Positions 31,282-42,000 of a stretch of DNA of 64,000 nt are shown here, piece after piece; within the stretch, counting starts at the first letter, position 1, and the number at the start of each line of letters is the position of its first letter. Origin of the DNA: Wallemia ichthyophaga EXF-994 (taxonomy: Eukaryota; Basidiomycota; Wallemiomycetes; Wallemiales; Wallemiaceae); contig NW_008806289.1 of assembly GCF_000400465.1 (NCBI RefSeq), positions 124,001 to 188,000 on the forward strand, read 5' to 3'. The position numbers and the translations under genes are program-made. The notes under the pieces were generated by a model, which was given only the letters and a program-made list of their open reading frames with translations, made no database searches and was not told the DNA's origin.

Positions 31282-31593
31282 GGCGATGTGGGTACAAGGA
31301 GGGCAATGAGGGAATTGAGTGTGAGTTGAAGTGGACATGCGGGGGTGCTTGTGAGCTACCAGTAAATACCACAAACTACTTCTAGGCGCTGTTGTGTAGC
31401 GCCCACCAGTACTCAACCATAGTACGGCAACGTATACCACCCCAATTGAAGCGAATAAAGCAAATAAAAATAAAACACACGCACCAATCACAATAACCCA
31501 CTCACACACCAAATTCTGACACTCAAATCAAATTTTTGTCTCAAGTGAAGACCTGCGAATCGCCTGATCCCCAACTCTCACCAAGTTCTCGAT
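31282..31593. promoter_or_regulatory. Divergent promoter region between ARC1-like gene and uS14
   Basis: 312 bp between the start codons of two translation genes on opposite strands. A-rich tracts occur at about 31456-31475. No open frame with family features is seen. A shared promoter is inference from position. Confidence 0.4.
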
Positions 31594-31863
31594 ATGGCCC
31601 ATTCCAACGTCTGGTACTCACGCCCAAGAATCTACGGTAAAGGTTCACGTAGCTGCCGTGTCTGTGGCAAGAACGGACAAGGTTTAATCCGTGTATGTTG
31701 GCTGTGTTGGTGGTGAGAAGTCGGTCTAATCCACTCAATAGAAATACGGTATGGATATCTGCCGTCAATGCTTCCGTGAGAATGCCAGCGCTATTGGTTT
31801 CGTCAAGGTGCGCTTCTTTTCTCCTGCGTTTCTACCACTAACAGATTTTCGCAGTACAAGTAA
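31594..31863 (+). CDS. RPS29: Ribosomal protein uS14 (Rps29)
   Basis: Three exons (31594-31692, 31742-31807, 31855-31863) give 57 aa. The protein is [20 protein letters not shown] then [20 protein letters not shown] and [17 protein letters not shown]. Four Cys form the zinc site (CRVC...CRQC). The last exon is nine bases, encoding Tyr-Lys-stop, and is supported by the conserved IGFxK(Y/F)(R/K) end of fungal Rps29 and an acceptor TTTTCGCAG. uS14 sits in the head of the 40S subunit near the mRNA. Confidence 0.93.
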
Positions 31864-32738
31864 AAACAGTTCATTTCGTTTACTTGAAGTATTATATGTT
31901 GCATGTTGCATACATAAAACAGACGATTCCTGGAATTACCCTTTTGATCAAGTGTCTACACCGTCTTTGAAGTTCGACTCGATAGCGGAGGATGTTGCCG
32001 ATTTCCACCTTTCAACTGAGCATTTCACTGTCGATAACCCAAGCGACATGATTCTGAGTTCTTCAGTCAGCTTTACTGAGATTGGGTTTAGGGAATACCT
32101 CGATTTGGCATAGATATTCCCTCGAATACCGTAATTGGATATGGGTGGATTGAAGGTATTCTGCCTTGTGATTGTTTGAAATGATATCCAAGTAACTGTG
32201 CTGTAAGATATGAATGACGAGGAGTGAGACGCAAGATATGATGTATCTTATACATAGAGACTCAAATCACTCGCGTATCATAGGTGCTTTACAAGAAAAG
32301 TCAATCAAATTACAACTTCCAACCCATCATCAAATATTTGTGTGCTTCCCCTGCCCCACATGAATAGGCCTTCAGTGGTCTATTTCGCAGTAGATGAGAA
32401 TAGGTGAAGGTAAGAAACTAAACAGAGTCATCGAAATATGATAAAACTGATGATGATGGAATCTGAATGTATTCGTAAGACAATGCATGTTTAAAACTGC
32501 GTTCATCAATACTTCTTATAGCATGAGGAGTCAAATGGGGTGCCCAATTTAATTTAAGCTTTAATTGCCTAGCGTCGTAAATTGTAAATTGTTGGTCTCT
32601 CAGTCACGCTGAATCACCGGAATATCTACGGTACATAGTTAATTGCTATTCGATGAGTTTAAAAAAAAATTCGTGCAGGTTTGGGCTAAAGACATATTGC
32701 TTGAGTATTGTACTATAAAAGAACAACAGTGTTTCAAC
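31864..32738. other. Intergenic region downstream of uS14
   Basis: About 875 bp before tRNA-Trp. The first 250 bp remain open in one frame (to the stop ending at 32113), coding for example [18 protein letters not shown], which would be reached only if the 3' splice of uS14 were at 31844 instead of 31854. No family is recognised. The rest contains nothing that can be supported. Confidence 0.5.
32714..32721 (+). promoter_or_regulatory. TATA-like box upstream of tRNA-Trp
   Basis: TATAAAAG lies 18-25 bp before the tRNA 5' end, the usual place of upstream TATA elements of some fungal tRNA genes. Consensus match only. Confidence 0.4.
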
Positions 32739-32823
32739 GGCTGATTGGCGCAGTGGTAGCGCAACAGATTCCAATCTGATTGGTTCCATCTGGAGGTCGG
32801 GAGTTCAAATCTCTCATCGGTCA
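32739..32823 (+). tRNA. tRNA-Trp (anticodon CCA) with 13-nt intron
   Basis: The acceptor stem GGCTGAT pairs with ATCGGTC (two G-T pairs), with discriminator A. The D arm is GCGC-AGTGGTA-GCGC. The anticodon arm ACAGA-TT-CCA-A is interrupted after position 37 by an intron of about 13 nt (TCTGATTGGTTCC) before A-TCTGG. The T arm is GGGAG-TTCAAAT-CTCTC. One pair at the base of the anticodon stem is non-canonical. CCA reads UGG, tryptophan. Confidence 0.9.
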
Positions 32824-32976
32824 AACTTTTGCCCTCTTCAACAAGAGTATTTTGTGAACTCAAGAAATCTCTTTTCACTAACTACTTTTTTGTATAAATT
32901 AAGCTAATGTATCACAGGTAGTGCAGTGGATAAGGATGAATGAGTGGGACAAAATGATATATGATATGCCAGAAAG

Positions 32977-33807
32977 CTAAAACCAAGATCCGAGAGTCTA
33001 TAATTATTCGTAGTGTTAGAAATATAAGTAAGAAGGATAAATAAACCACCTTCTTTGCAGATTCTGTGAAAAGTGTCGGGAGTGAAGTGTTAGAGATATA
33101 CCAATCTACACAACCCATACGCACCTTTAGCAGCTGTATTTTGAGCCTGTGTTGAGTGTAAGAAAAAGGGCACTAAAAGGTCACAAAACCCCAGAAACGC
33201 ACCTCGCCAGCCATTTTAGAAGCGTTTGAAGCGAGCCCGTGGAACTGTTCCTCGACCTGAAGAAGGTGATGTGAGAAAGGATGTGTATAAACGGGCAACA
33301 AGTGTCTCACCTGCGTAAGTACCTCTCCTCGTTCATCTGGATAAGCACAGGGGTGGTGAGCAAATGATCAAATCTCTTGGCAAAAAGCATGATGACCCAC
33401 TAAAAGCACGCTGGACTTGAGTGAAGATGCTGTTTTCATTAGCATCACGCTCCTTAGCGCGGTCTTTCTTGTATTGGTAGTATTTCTTAAGATTAGTGTC
33501 CTCAATTTCATCCTCTTCATCTGCCCACAAATCTCGGTTCGATTGTCTCCAGCCCTGTCTGCGCTTATCTTGTTTAGAGGAATTTTTAGTGGGTTTGGAA
33601 GAGGTGGGCTGAGTAGCACTGCTATCGCCACCTTGAATTGCTGTGAGATTTAACCGTTTTAGCACCGTATCACCCACTCAATTTGTTGGAAATGGAGGAG
33701 AACCATGAAGGGGAGGAAGTGGAAGTATCTGGTTTACTATTGCTGCTATTGCTATTGTTGTTATTGCTGCCATCGTCACCGCCTTTGAATTTACTAAAAA
33801 AGCTCAT
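32977..33807 (-). CDS. Small soluble R-SNARE-like protein (tomosyn/amisyn-type SNARE motif)
   Basis: Seven exons (33807-33678, 33640-33401, 33336-33311, 33256-33203, 33146-33125, 33063-33050, 32997-32977) sum to 168 aa. The N-terminus is MSFFSKFKGG followed by an Asn/Ser run; then a charged helix (DLWADEEDEIEDTNLKKYY). The C-terminus reads TQVQRAFNERGEVLTQVEEQ, FHGLASNASKMAGEAQNTAA and KESAKKTLGSWF. NERGE with heptads around it is like the R-SNARE zero layer of tomosyn/Sro7 and amisyn (ALDERGQKL.ELEE). No membrane anchor remains if the sixth intron (51 bp, CTAAC branch point) is removed; retention would add a hydrophobic tail. The exon 2 acceptor may be 9 nt downstream (33631). Confidence 0.6.
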
Positions 33808-33875
33808 GCTGATGGATAAAGGGAATGGAAAGGGGAAATCAATTGAATGACAATATCTGAATAACTATTATAAAT

Positions 33876-34202
33876 CTAACCTTGGCGCTGTATTGAGTAT
33901 ATCATTCAGCCTTGTACTTATACTCAACACACTACACAACTCACCTGCTTATGCTTTGGATCCTTTGAGCAAATAACATACAACCTCGCCTTCCTCCTGA
34001 CTATCGAGCAACCGTCGCACATTTTCTTTACAGAGGACCTAACTTTCATTCCGTGCTGTTGTTGGTGGTGTTGCTGCGTCGGTGTACTCGTATCACGGCT
34101 ACTCAATGGCAATAGCGTTGATTTAGATTGTATCCCGCGTACACTACTAGTCAATGGCTGCCTCAGCCCACTTATCGCACCTCTTCCAACCACTCTGAGC
34201 AT
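33876..34202 (-). CDS. Mitochondrial large ribosomal subunit protein bL36m
   Basis: Two exons (34202-33945, 33887-33876) give 89 aa. The final exon is 12 nt and supplies RQG-stop, completing the family end [12 protein letters not shown]. The core [20 protein letters not shown] and LYVICS has the three Cys and one His of the bL36 zinc ribbon. About 50 residues of presequence and a Gln/His run precede it. Without the small exon the protein would end VSCVVC, which does not fit the family. Confidence 0.92.
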
Positions 34203-34356
34203 CTTATTATATGATGGATGTAACTAACCGAGAAGACTTAACATTCGCTATAGCTATAAAGCAATTTGATTACGTTAAATTTACAATTAGGATATAGGAA
34301 TTTATCCAAATTCATCTAATATTAAGTAGAGTGAGATTCTTTCTTTACCCACCGAC

Positions 34357-36835
34357 TCATGCATGCTTCTGCGCCTGCGTCTCGGCAGGTGGTACGGCAG
34401 TCTCCTCGCTATTAACACCTTTCACAAACGACTTGACGCAGTTCGCCATAGTCACTGAAGCTCTTGAAATCGGATCAGTCTGGTAGAAGTTCTCGAGCGG
34501 CTTCACGAAAGCCTTAGTGGATGTGACTGGTGTGCCCTTCTTCGCCATTTCAGCCAACCCCAAGCCGACAGACGCTGCAGAAGGCGACTCGAGTTCATCG
34601 TATCTCGTCAACGCAGGTGAAATCTCCCACAACCTATCCCTAACGCCAATCACATCCTCGTACGGTAACGGCTTTCCAACCAGCTCAGAAAGCGCCTTAA
34701 TTATCTTCCAATCCTCTCTTGATGCTCCAGGTGCGGAGATGGCAGCACGTCCTAATTGCGCTCTCCCCTCTGTGTTGATCCACGTTGTGCCCTTCTCCGT
34801 GTACGCCACACCCGGAAGTACTACATCGGCAAATTGCGCACCGTGGTCTCCGTGGTGTCCCTGGTACACAACGAAAGCATCGCGTGGAATCACTTGAGCA
34901 TCAAAGTCGTCCGCGTTGAGCAAATACACAAATTTGGCCTTGGTTGATTCCGCTTGTTGGGAAGGAACGAAACCTACATCGTAAGCAGCTGTGTGTGATG
35001 CTGCCTGTTAAACTTGTTAGAATACACCCTTTTACATCCACTCCAGACTCACCCTTTGCAATGTAGAGAAACCATTCCATTCCTCAGTGAGGAATCTGTC
35101 CTTGTTGGCTTCGACGTGCTTCGCTATGGCTGCATAAACAGACTGGCCATCGTCATGCTCAGTTACTGCTGAACCAACCACTATCAGTGGCTTCTTTGCC
35201 TTCATGAACTTATCGGCGAATGGAGACTTGACACCACCAGAGAGGAAGTCACCAACAGTCTTTGCATCTACGCCAATATGTTCGTAGTCGTATATAGCAT
35301 CAAACTTATCACCGATAACACCGAAATCAGTGTTGTTGTGGAGGTATCCCTTACGGAAACGCGAGTTGATGACAGCAGCTTCGTGGCGTGGGTTAGTACC
35401 GACAAAGAGAACAGCATCAGCTTCTTCAGACGCAGGAATGGTGTTGTTATAAAGGTAGTTTGAGCGATGATCCACACCGTGTGCTGGAGGGGCAGTACCC
35501 CTCTTAGTGTCAAGAGCAGTGTTTTCAGATCCCAACTTGTTAAGAAGATCTTTGAGTGCAACGAGTGATTCAGTGTCTGCGAGAGAACCAGCAATAGCTT
35601 GAATTTCATCACCCTTTGCACCAGATTTGGAGAGACCATCTGCAACAGTGGCGATAGCACCTGGCCAAGAAGCAGATTGGAATCTATCACCAACTCTGAT
35701 CAGAGGGTTGGTGAGTCTTTGATACTTCAAACCATCACAAGCGTAACGAGTTCTGTCACTAATCCATTCCTCGTTCACATCGTCATTAACACGTGGTTGA
35801 ATACGCATAACTTCATGACCTCTAGAGTCAACTCTGATGTTTGAACCGACGGCGTCTAAAGCATCGACAGTCTCTGTAGATTTAAGTTCCCAAGGTCTAG
35901 CGGTGAAAGCGTATGGCTTTGAAGTGAGAGCACCGACAGGACACAAATCGACAATGTTACCGGATAATTCACTATCCAAGGTCTTTTGAACGTAAGTACC
36001 AATTTCCAAGTCATTTCCGCGACCAGTGGTGCCTAATTCCTCAACGCCAGCAACTTCATTTGCAAATCTGACGCATCTTGTACACTGAATGCAGCGATTC
36101 ATGGAAGTCTTAACGAGAGGGCCAAAGTCTTTGTTCTCAACAGCGCGCTTCCCGGTGACTTCGAAGAATCTCGAGCGATCAGAGCCATAACGCATCGATT
36201 GATCTTGTAAGTCGCATTCACCTGTCAATCAAAGGTGAGTAATCAGGAATCCCATCAACAGCCACCGAAACTCACCTCCCTGATCACAAATAGGACAATC
36301 AAGTGGGTGATTGGCTAGTAGGAATTCCATGACACCCTCGCGAGCCTTGTTGGTGCGTTCAGAGTTGGTAAAGACGTTTGAGCCAGGCATAGCAGGCATA
36401 GCACAGCTAGCCACAGGCTTTGGAGCGCGCTCGACTTCAACGAGGCACATTCTGTGGGTGGGTGAGAAATCTGGGTGCTATGATTGGCTGTGGCTAACCT
36501 GCAGTTACCAGCAATAGCAAGACGGTCGTGGTAGCAGAAGCGAGGGATCGTTGCGCCTGCGCGGGTGGATTAGGTTGAGTGCGTGTGGATGGTTGTACTC
36601 CAACTCACCAGCCAATTCACATGCTTGAATGAGAGCTGTGCCTTGAGGTACTTCAACCTGAGCGGGGTTAACGTAAGCGCCACCAGCTACCCGCTCTACC
36701 CACCTCCTTGCCATCGACCGTGAGCTTGACCATCGGCGTGGCTTCTGCCTTGGTCGATTGGCTGGTGGAAATGCCCCTAAGAGACCTCTTGTAGCCACCA
36801 CCAATTCTACACCTTGAGATTGTATTTCTCAGCAT
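34357..36835 (-). CDS. NADH:ubiquinone oxidoreductase 75/78 kDa subunit (NDUFS1)
   Basis: Six exons (36835-36704, 36657-36609, 36556-36499, 36451-36276, 36221-35053, 35004-34357) give 743 aa. An N-terminal presequence ([20 protein letters not shown]) is followed by the 2Fe-2S ferredoxin domain ([31 protein letters not shown]-type segment), the His/Cys cluster [20 protein letters not shown], and the 4Fe-4S ligands [11 protein letters not shown] and [15 protein letters not shown]. The molybdopterin-oxidoreductase-like part follows, as in all NuoG homologues. It is the largest peripheral-arm subunit and passes electrons from FMN toward quinone. Confidence 0.95.
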
Positions 36836-36981
36836 TTTATTTTTTATCACGTCGATGTCGTCTAATCGAGAGAGATGATTGGGCGAACGGGGCAACACAC
36901 CAAATTTGATTATTTAATTACATATAATATCGCATCTTTTATATATTTTGTATACCTTATAACCCTATTTGGCGGTTTACT

Positions 36982-37539
36982 TCATCGCCTCTTTACGCCT
37001 TCTGATCCCATGTACCAGGCTAACCTTATGTCTAATAAATTCTGCAAATCTTCTTCTGTGTCTGTTGTGTGTGTCAGCGTGCGTGTATATTTCCAAAACT
37101 TCGCCCACCTCTCTCTCCTCAGCCTTCTACGCTTTTCATGAGGTTTTTCATACCTCTCACGCAGCATCAATTCCCTCTTTACGTCATTCTTAACCAGCGT
37201 CCTATTGAGCATTCTCCAAGCTCTATCTGCCTGTGCCGTTATATTGTTTTTATCGTACTTGCCCACTGTAACTGTACGTCCTGAATACAGCGACAACGGC
37301 TGGATATGTTCGAGTGTACGCATACGCTGGTTGTGATAATTATTCCAACTCTCTTCTGGTGTTAATCTGCCTGTGCTGGTTATTGGATTTGATCCATGCC
37401 TGTCTGTTTGTTGTTGTTGCTGTTGCTGCTTCTGCAACCCTAAAAGACGCGCCAATCCCGCTTGTGGTTCGTGTGTTGAGTATTTTCTATACCCCATCCA
37501 TCCCAGACGCAAATTCCTAACTCCACCGAGTACATTCAT
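36982..37539 (-). CDS. MRP21: Mitochondrial small ribosomal subunit protein bS21m (Mrp21)
   Basis: Read as one exon, 185 aa. A presequence (MNVLGGVRNLRLGWMGYRKY) and a Gln run (about residue 37-43) come first. The S21 core is SLYSGRTVTVGKYD, AWRMLNRTLVKNDVKRE and LRERYEKPHEKRRRLRRERW. Bacterial S21 ends near this point; the 45-residue tail (FWKYTRTLTHTTDTEEDLQN and beyond) is not conserved and could contain an unrecognised intron. Divergent from ceramide glucosyltransferase with 57 bp between the start codons. Confidence 0.8.
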   Translation of the reverse strand: MNVLGGVRNLRLGWMGYRKYSTHEPQAGLARLLGLQKQQQQQQQTDRHGSNPITSTGRLTPEESWNNYHNQRMRTLEHIQPLSLYSGRTVTVGKYDKNNITAQADRAWRMLNRTLVKNDVKRELMLRERYEKPHEKRRRLRRERWAKFWKYTRTLTHTTDTEEDLQNLLDIRLAWYMGSEGVKRR

Positions 37540-37596
37540 CGTGGTGGTAACGGGAATAGCTGTGAATGGCCCACCTTATCGATTTTCTAAGCAGAG

Positions 37597-38898
37597 GTGG
37601 GGATATTCCTGTCTGCTCCGCTCTCCCTCACCTGCTCCTCTCCAGTCTTCGCCATTGCCATTCTCGCCTGGTCCCTTCTCCTCTCCGCCATCTTCTTCCT
37701 CGCGTATGCAACCAGCAAGCGCAAATACAAATCCTTACCGCGCTCACCTCTCTCCTCGCTCCCGCGCGACGCTGTACCCGGTGTCACTCTAATCCGCCCT
37801 CTCAAAGGCCTCGATCCGAACCTCTACGCCAATCTCGAATCTGGTTTCACGCAGGACTATGCGAATCTCGAGTTGATCTTGGCCGTAGCTACACCCGCTG
37901 ACCCTTCCATAGCGATAGCCGAGAAGCTAATGGCGGTGTATCCGCATATCCCTGCACGCATACTAGTCGGTGAGACAAACATGGGCGTGAACCCGAAAGT
38001 AAACAACCTCATCAAGGCATTCCACGCGGCACACCACGACATACTATGGATAGTCGACAGCAACGTGCAGCTGACGAGCGGTGTATGTGCGCGCTCCGTA
38101 GACGCGCTACAGCGGCCCTCAACGCGCGGCAAGCGGGTTGGACTAGTCCACCACATCCCCATAGCTGTGCATCCCTCTCTTGACATGGGCGCGCAAGTCG
38201 AGCGCGTTTTCGTTAACACCACGCACTTCAAGATGTACACAGCACTCAATGCGCTCGCCATAGACAGCTGCGTAATGGGTAAGAGCAATCTGTACAGACG
38301 CAGCGACGTCGAGAGATTGCACGTCCCAAGCCCCACTAGCAAATCTGTTCAACCACCTCAGAGCGGTTTGGAGGGATTCGCGCGATACCTTGCTGAGGAT
38401 AATATGATTGCACGCGCTCTTTGGCACGATCTCGGTCTCGATCATGCCCTCACGGATGACGTCGTCGCTACGCACTTGGGTGATATGTCTCTCATGCAAT
38501 ACTTGGATAGACGCGTGAGGTGGATTCGCGTACGCAAGTATATGGTCTGGCTAGCTACAATCCTCGAACCTCTCACTGAGAGTGCCACCCTCATTCCCCT
38601 CTTCATCGCCTCCCTGAAGCTGCTCACGGGCGCTAAATACCTCTTTTTAACACTCCCCCTCCCACTCTTGGCGGCTTGGCTGGCTGTGGACTTGGCTATC
38701 ATCAACTCATATAAATACGCCTCCCCACTTTACATTTCCCCCATAGGAACCTCCTTACCCCAATTCATCGCTTTTTGGTGCCTCAGAGAACTACTAGCCT
38801 TTCCTATCTATCTCATGGGCGTCTTTGGTAGTCAAGTTGGCTGGAGGTCTGCTCGATACAAGATGATGGCACAGGGTGAGGCACTGCCAATTGAGTAA
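37597..38898 (+). CDS. Ceramide glucosyltransferase (GT21)
   Basis: Single exon, 433 aa. An N-terminal membrane span (AIAILAWSLLLSAIFFLAY) anchors the enzyme. Family motifs: VTLIRPLKGLDPNLYANLES, the D2 motif ILWIVDSNVQ, GLVHHIPIAVH, LNALAIDSCVMGKSNLYR, the D3 region AEDNMIARALW, and the (Q/R)xxRW motif as RRVRWIRVRKY. Hydrophobic C-terminal segments follow. It transfers glucose from UDP-Glc to ceramide, making glucosylceramide in Golgi/ER membranes, important for fungal growth and pathogenicity. Length is close to other fungal GCS. Confidence 0.93.
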   Translation: MGIFLSAPLSLTCSSPVFAIAILAWSLLLSAIFFLAYATSKRKYKSLPRSPLSSLPRDAVPGVTLIRPLKGLDPNLYANLESGFTQDYANLELILAVATPADPSIAIAEKLMAVYPHIPARILVGETNMGVNPKVNNLIKAFHAAHHDILWIVDSNVQLTSGVCARSVDALQRPSTRGKRVGLVHHIPIAVHPSLDMGAQVERVFVNTTHFKMYTALNALAIDSCVMGKSNLYRRSDVERLHVPSPTSKSVQPPQSGLEGFARYLAEDNMIARALWHDLGLDHALTDDVVATHLGDMSLMQYLDRRVRWIRVRKYMVWLATILEPLTESATLIPLFIASLKLLTGAKYLFLTLPLPLLAAWLAVDLAIINSYKYASPLYISPIGTSLPQFIAFWCLRELLAFPIYLMGVFGSQVGWRSARYKMMAQGEALPIE

Positions 38899-39057
38899 AT
38901 GTTTAGGTGAATATATATGAATAGTGTAATCGATTAATCATAAACTAACTCTTTAATACAATTTGTTAAATAGAATATGGTGTGTGGTATAACTACATGT
39001 CTGTCATCGCTCATCATTCATCCTTCATCCTTCGCAGTAACTTGGCAGCATCTTCAT

Positions 39058-42000
39058 CTACGACCAAGCCGCAGACATATCCTGGTTGATAGTCTGTGCC
39101 CAGGTGAGAGCCGTAGAGACGTCTTCGCAATCGAGATAGAGGATAGCGCGATGATCGACAAGGCGGATAGTGCTTCCGTGTACGACAGCGGGGTGAGAAT
39201 TACCAACCCTGAGAACGGCGTAAAGATCGACGGGGCAATCAGGGTCTGTGCCCAGCGAGGGGTCTTTACAGAGGACCATGAGATCAGTGCACAGCAGACC
39301 AATGAGGGGTCTAGCAGGAGCAGTGTCCTGGTTGAGTGCGACTACACCAACATGTTTCGTCTCCTCCTCAGGGCTAATAGGAGGAATCTGAGCGTCAAAT
39401 TCGAGTTTCTTCACCACCTTTAGTAGCCGCAGGCCGCCATCGAGGAGGAGGCGGCGATGAGGTTGAACGAGTGGGGAGGGGAAACGACCACGAATGCGAG
39501 CCTGCCACTTAACCAATCTAAACCTACCTTCAGCGTCACGTTTCGATTCGTTCATGTCCGTAGCAATATGCGCAATGTGCGCCAGCGCCTGCACCAGCGG
39601 TTCCGCCTGTTGCCTGTGTGTAGTGTATTTTAGACATTCCTCTAGCAGCATCCTGTATCGCGGGATGCGCTGGATCGGTAGCAGTAGGTAGCTCTCGAGG
39701 TTCATCTGCGTGTGTGCTGGGTGCTTCCTCGCTGCCTTACAGAAGTGTCGAATTCGCTTCTTCTCCTTGCTGCTCAGAGGTGGATGCGCATACGGCTGCT
39801 TGCTCGCTGGTAACGCTATGTTCATCCCGCTCGGACCAGAGCTCACTGTCAGATTCGAGAGCGCAGGAGATACTTGCCCATTTACCCCTGGACTACGCGG
39901 ACTCAGTGGTGAGCTGTACGCCTCCTTTTCAAGCCACCACCGTGCCCGGTTCTGCGCATAGTCAAACTCGTTGATGTAAATGTTGTATATCTTGAGGAAC
40001 GCAGCGTGTCGAATAAATATTTTGGCTACATTCACCACTATCTCCTCAGCTGGCGCATATAGCGCTTGCTCTAAAGATGGTAGCATTGAGTCTCTATGGA
40101 ATGATAGTAGCCCTTCTACTCCCATGTACACCCTCTTGCGCTCCGCATGCGAAATCTCAGTCTCAGAAGGTACGACATAGATATCGACCAATTCTTGCAA
40201 TCCCTTCACGTACGTGCGCTCCGTCTCAATTATCTCCCTTATTACGTGGTATTGTCGTTTGGGATCTGGTTTGCCCTGCACAGCAGGGATCGATGGTAGA
40301 GGTGCTTCTTTCTCTTTCGTGGAGTGGCTTGATTTGTCGTCAATTGATGACAACGTTGTGCGGTTCGATTGTGACCACGAAGACTCAGATAACTGCCTCG
40401 AAATCAACGATGATTCGTTGGTGTTTTGTCTACCCATTATCTGCATGTGCGATGGTAAATTACTCTGTGGGCTGGTCGACAGCAGTGAGCTGTTTGGTGG
40501 TGCTAGCGTGTTCGACAATGTGGAAAACTTTGCTGAATCTCTATTAAGTGGTATTGGCAAGTAAGACGGATCACTTTCAATCTCAATCTCCTCTTCTGCG
40601 TCAACACCTAAATCAAAAAGCTAGCAATTTGTTAGTCAAAACCAAACTTTAGCCCATCAAACTCACATCTTTGAGGTAGTTCATGACAAATTTGAACCCC
40701 CTTCCATACTCCTCCTCGCGTCGGTCATGGGCATCCATTGGACTGTTCAGCCAGTCGCTTTGTTTATTTTCATTTTCGTCAATTTCATTGAAAGTATCAG
40801 CTACTGGGGATGTGCTCAATCCCAAACCATTTGCACCGCTCAGAGGCAGGAATGATCTTCTTTTGTTGGCCTTTGATGTTATTGTTGACTCATTCGATTC
40901 AGGATTGCAAGCCGATTGGCGATTCAAAGCGGCGATGTTTATCGTGCTCGCACTTGCACTCGAAGCAGAAGCCTTTGGGGGATTAGTTTGATGATTTGAA
41001 TAAGTAGTTTTGAGCGCAACATTTGAAGCACTCCTAAGTCTATTCATGGACATTTTCTTGAAAATACCCCACTTTTTATTAAGTGATGATTGGTTGTCTG
41101 CTGGATTTTGGGATGCTGTTAACGTGTTGCTTGATGTATTGTCAATTCCATAATACATACTGGTCATTCTGCCAGGTGCCTTTGGAGTTTCATTTGAAAT
41201 ATCCGTTGTTGATTTCATTCTTCTCATTGAGTCCGGTGTCTCGGGACGTGCAGTGACTGGACTTCCGTCCGAAGTCAAAGACCTCAGTTGAGGGGAGAGA
41301 CGGTTAGTGGCGCTACTCATCTTTGGCGTTGGAGGATTACTAGATTTGTCTCTAATAGTCCGTGAAAGAATAGGAGAAATTATTGGTTTCCAAGGAGCGC
41401 AAAATGAATTATCATCCACCAAAAGCAATTCCAAGTTGGGGAGCATACAGAGCCAAGCAGGGAGATTAGGCATTCTATTGTTCCGTAAGGAAAGGGTGTT
41501 GAGCCCAGTCATTCTAGTTAGTTCACGAGGGAGTGTGATTAGACCGCAATTATCAGCTTTAAGGAGGCGTAAATTGCTTCCTAAGGTAGATATAACAGCT
41601 GGGAGAGTAGAGCCAGTGAATAAGTTGTTTGAAACGTTGAGCTCTTCGAGCTTTGTGAGTTGAGACAATTCCTCACCAAAGTTGGTGATACCGCAGTTTG
41701 GAATATCGAGGACAAGCAGGGATTCGTAGTTGTTGTTGAAGAGAGAGCGAAGGAAGGAAGGGGCAAGTTCTGGGGTGGTTGTATGACCAATCATGACATG
41801 AGTGGCCTTCTCTGGAACTTGAACATGCTCCAAGTCAGCGTGTATGGATCTGAGGGTGAGGTGGGAGCCATCGTCGAGAGAGCTAAGGGCTTTACTGGGA
41901 GAAGGCTGGAGAGTATTGCTGCCTTGCTCAATGTAGTTAGTGTATGCGTGACGTAGAGTGGATGAGTCGAACAAATTATCGGCCTCTTCATCGGAGGTGC

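Noticed and set aside
32912-33124. 70-codon minus-strand frame with hydrophobic tail as a separate membrane protein
   Set aside because: It overlaps the last exons and introns of the SNARE-like gene; two CTAAC/TAG-type introns account for most of it.
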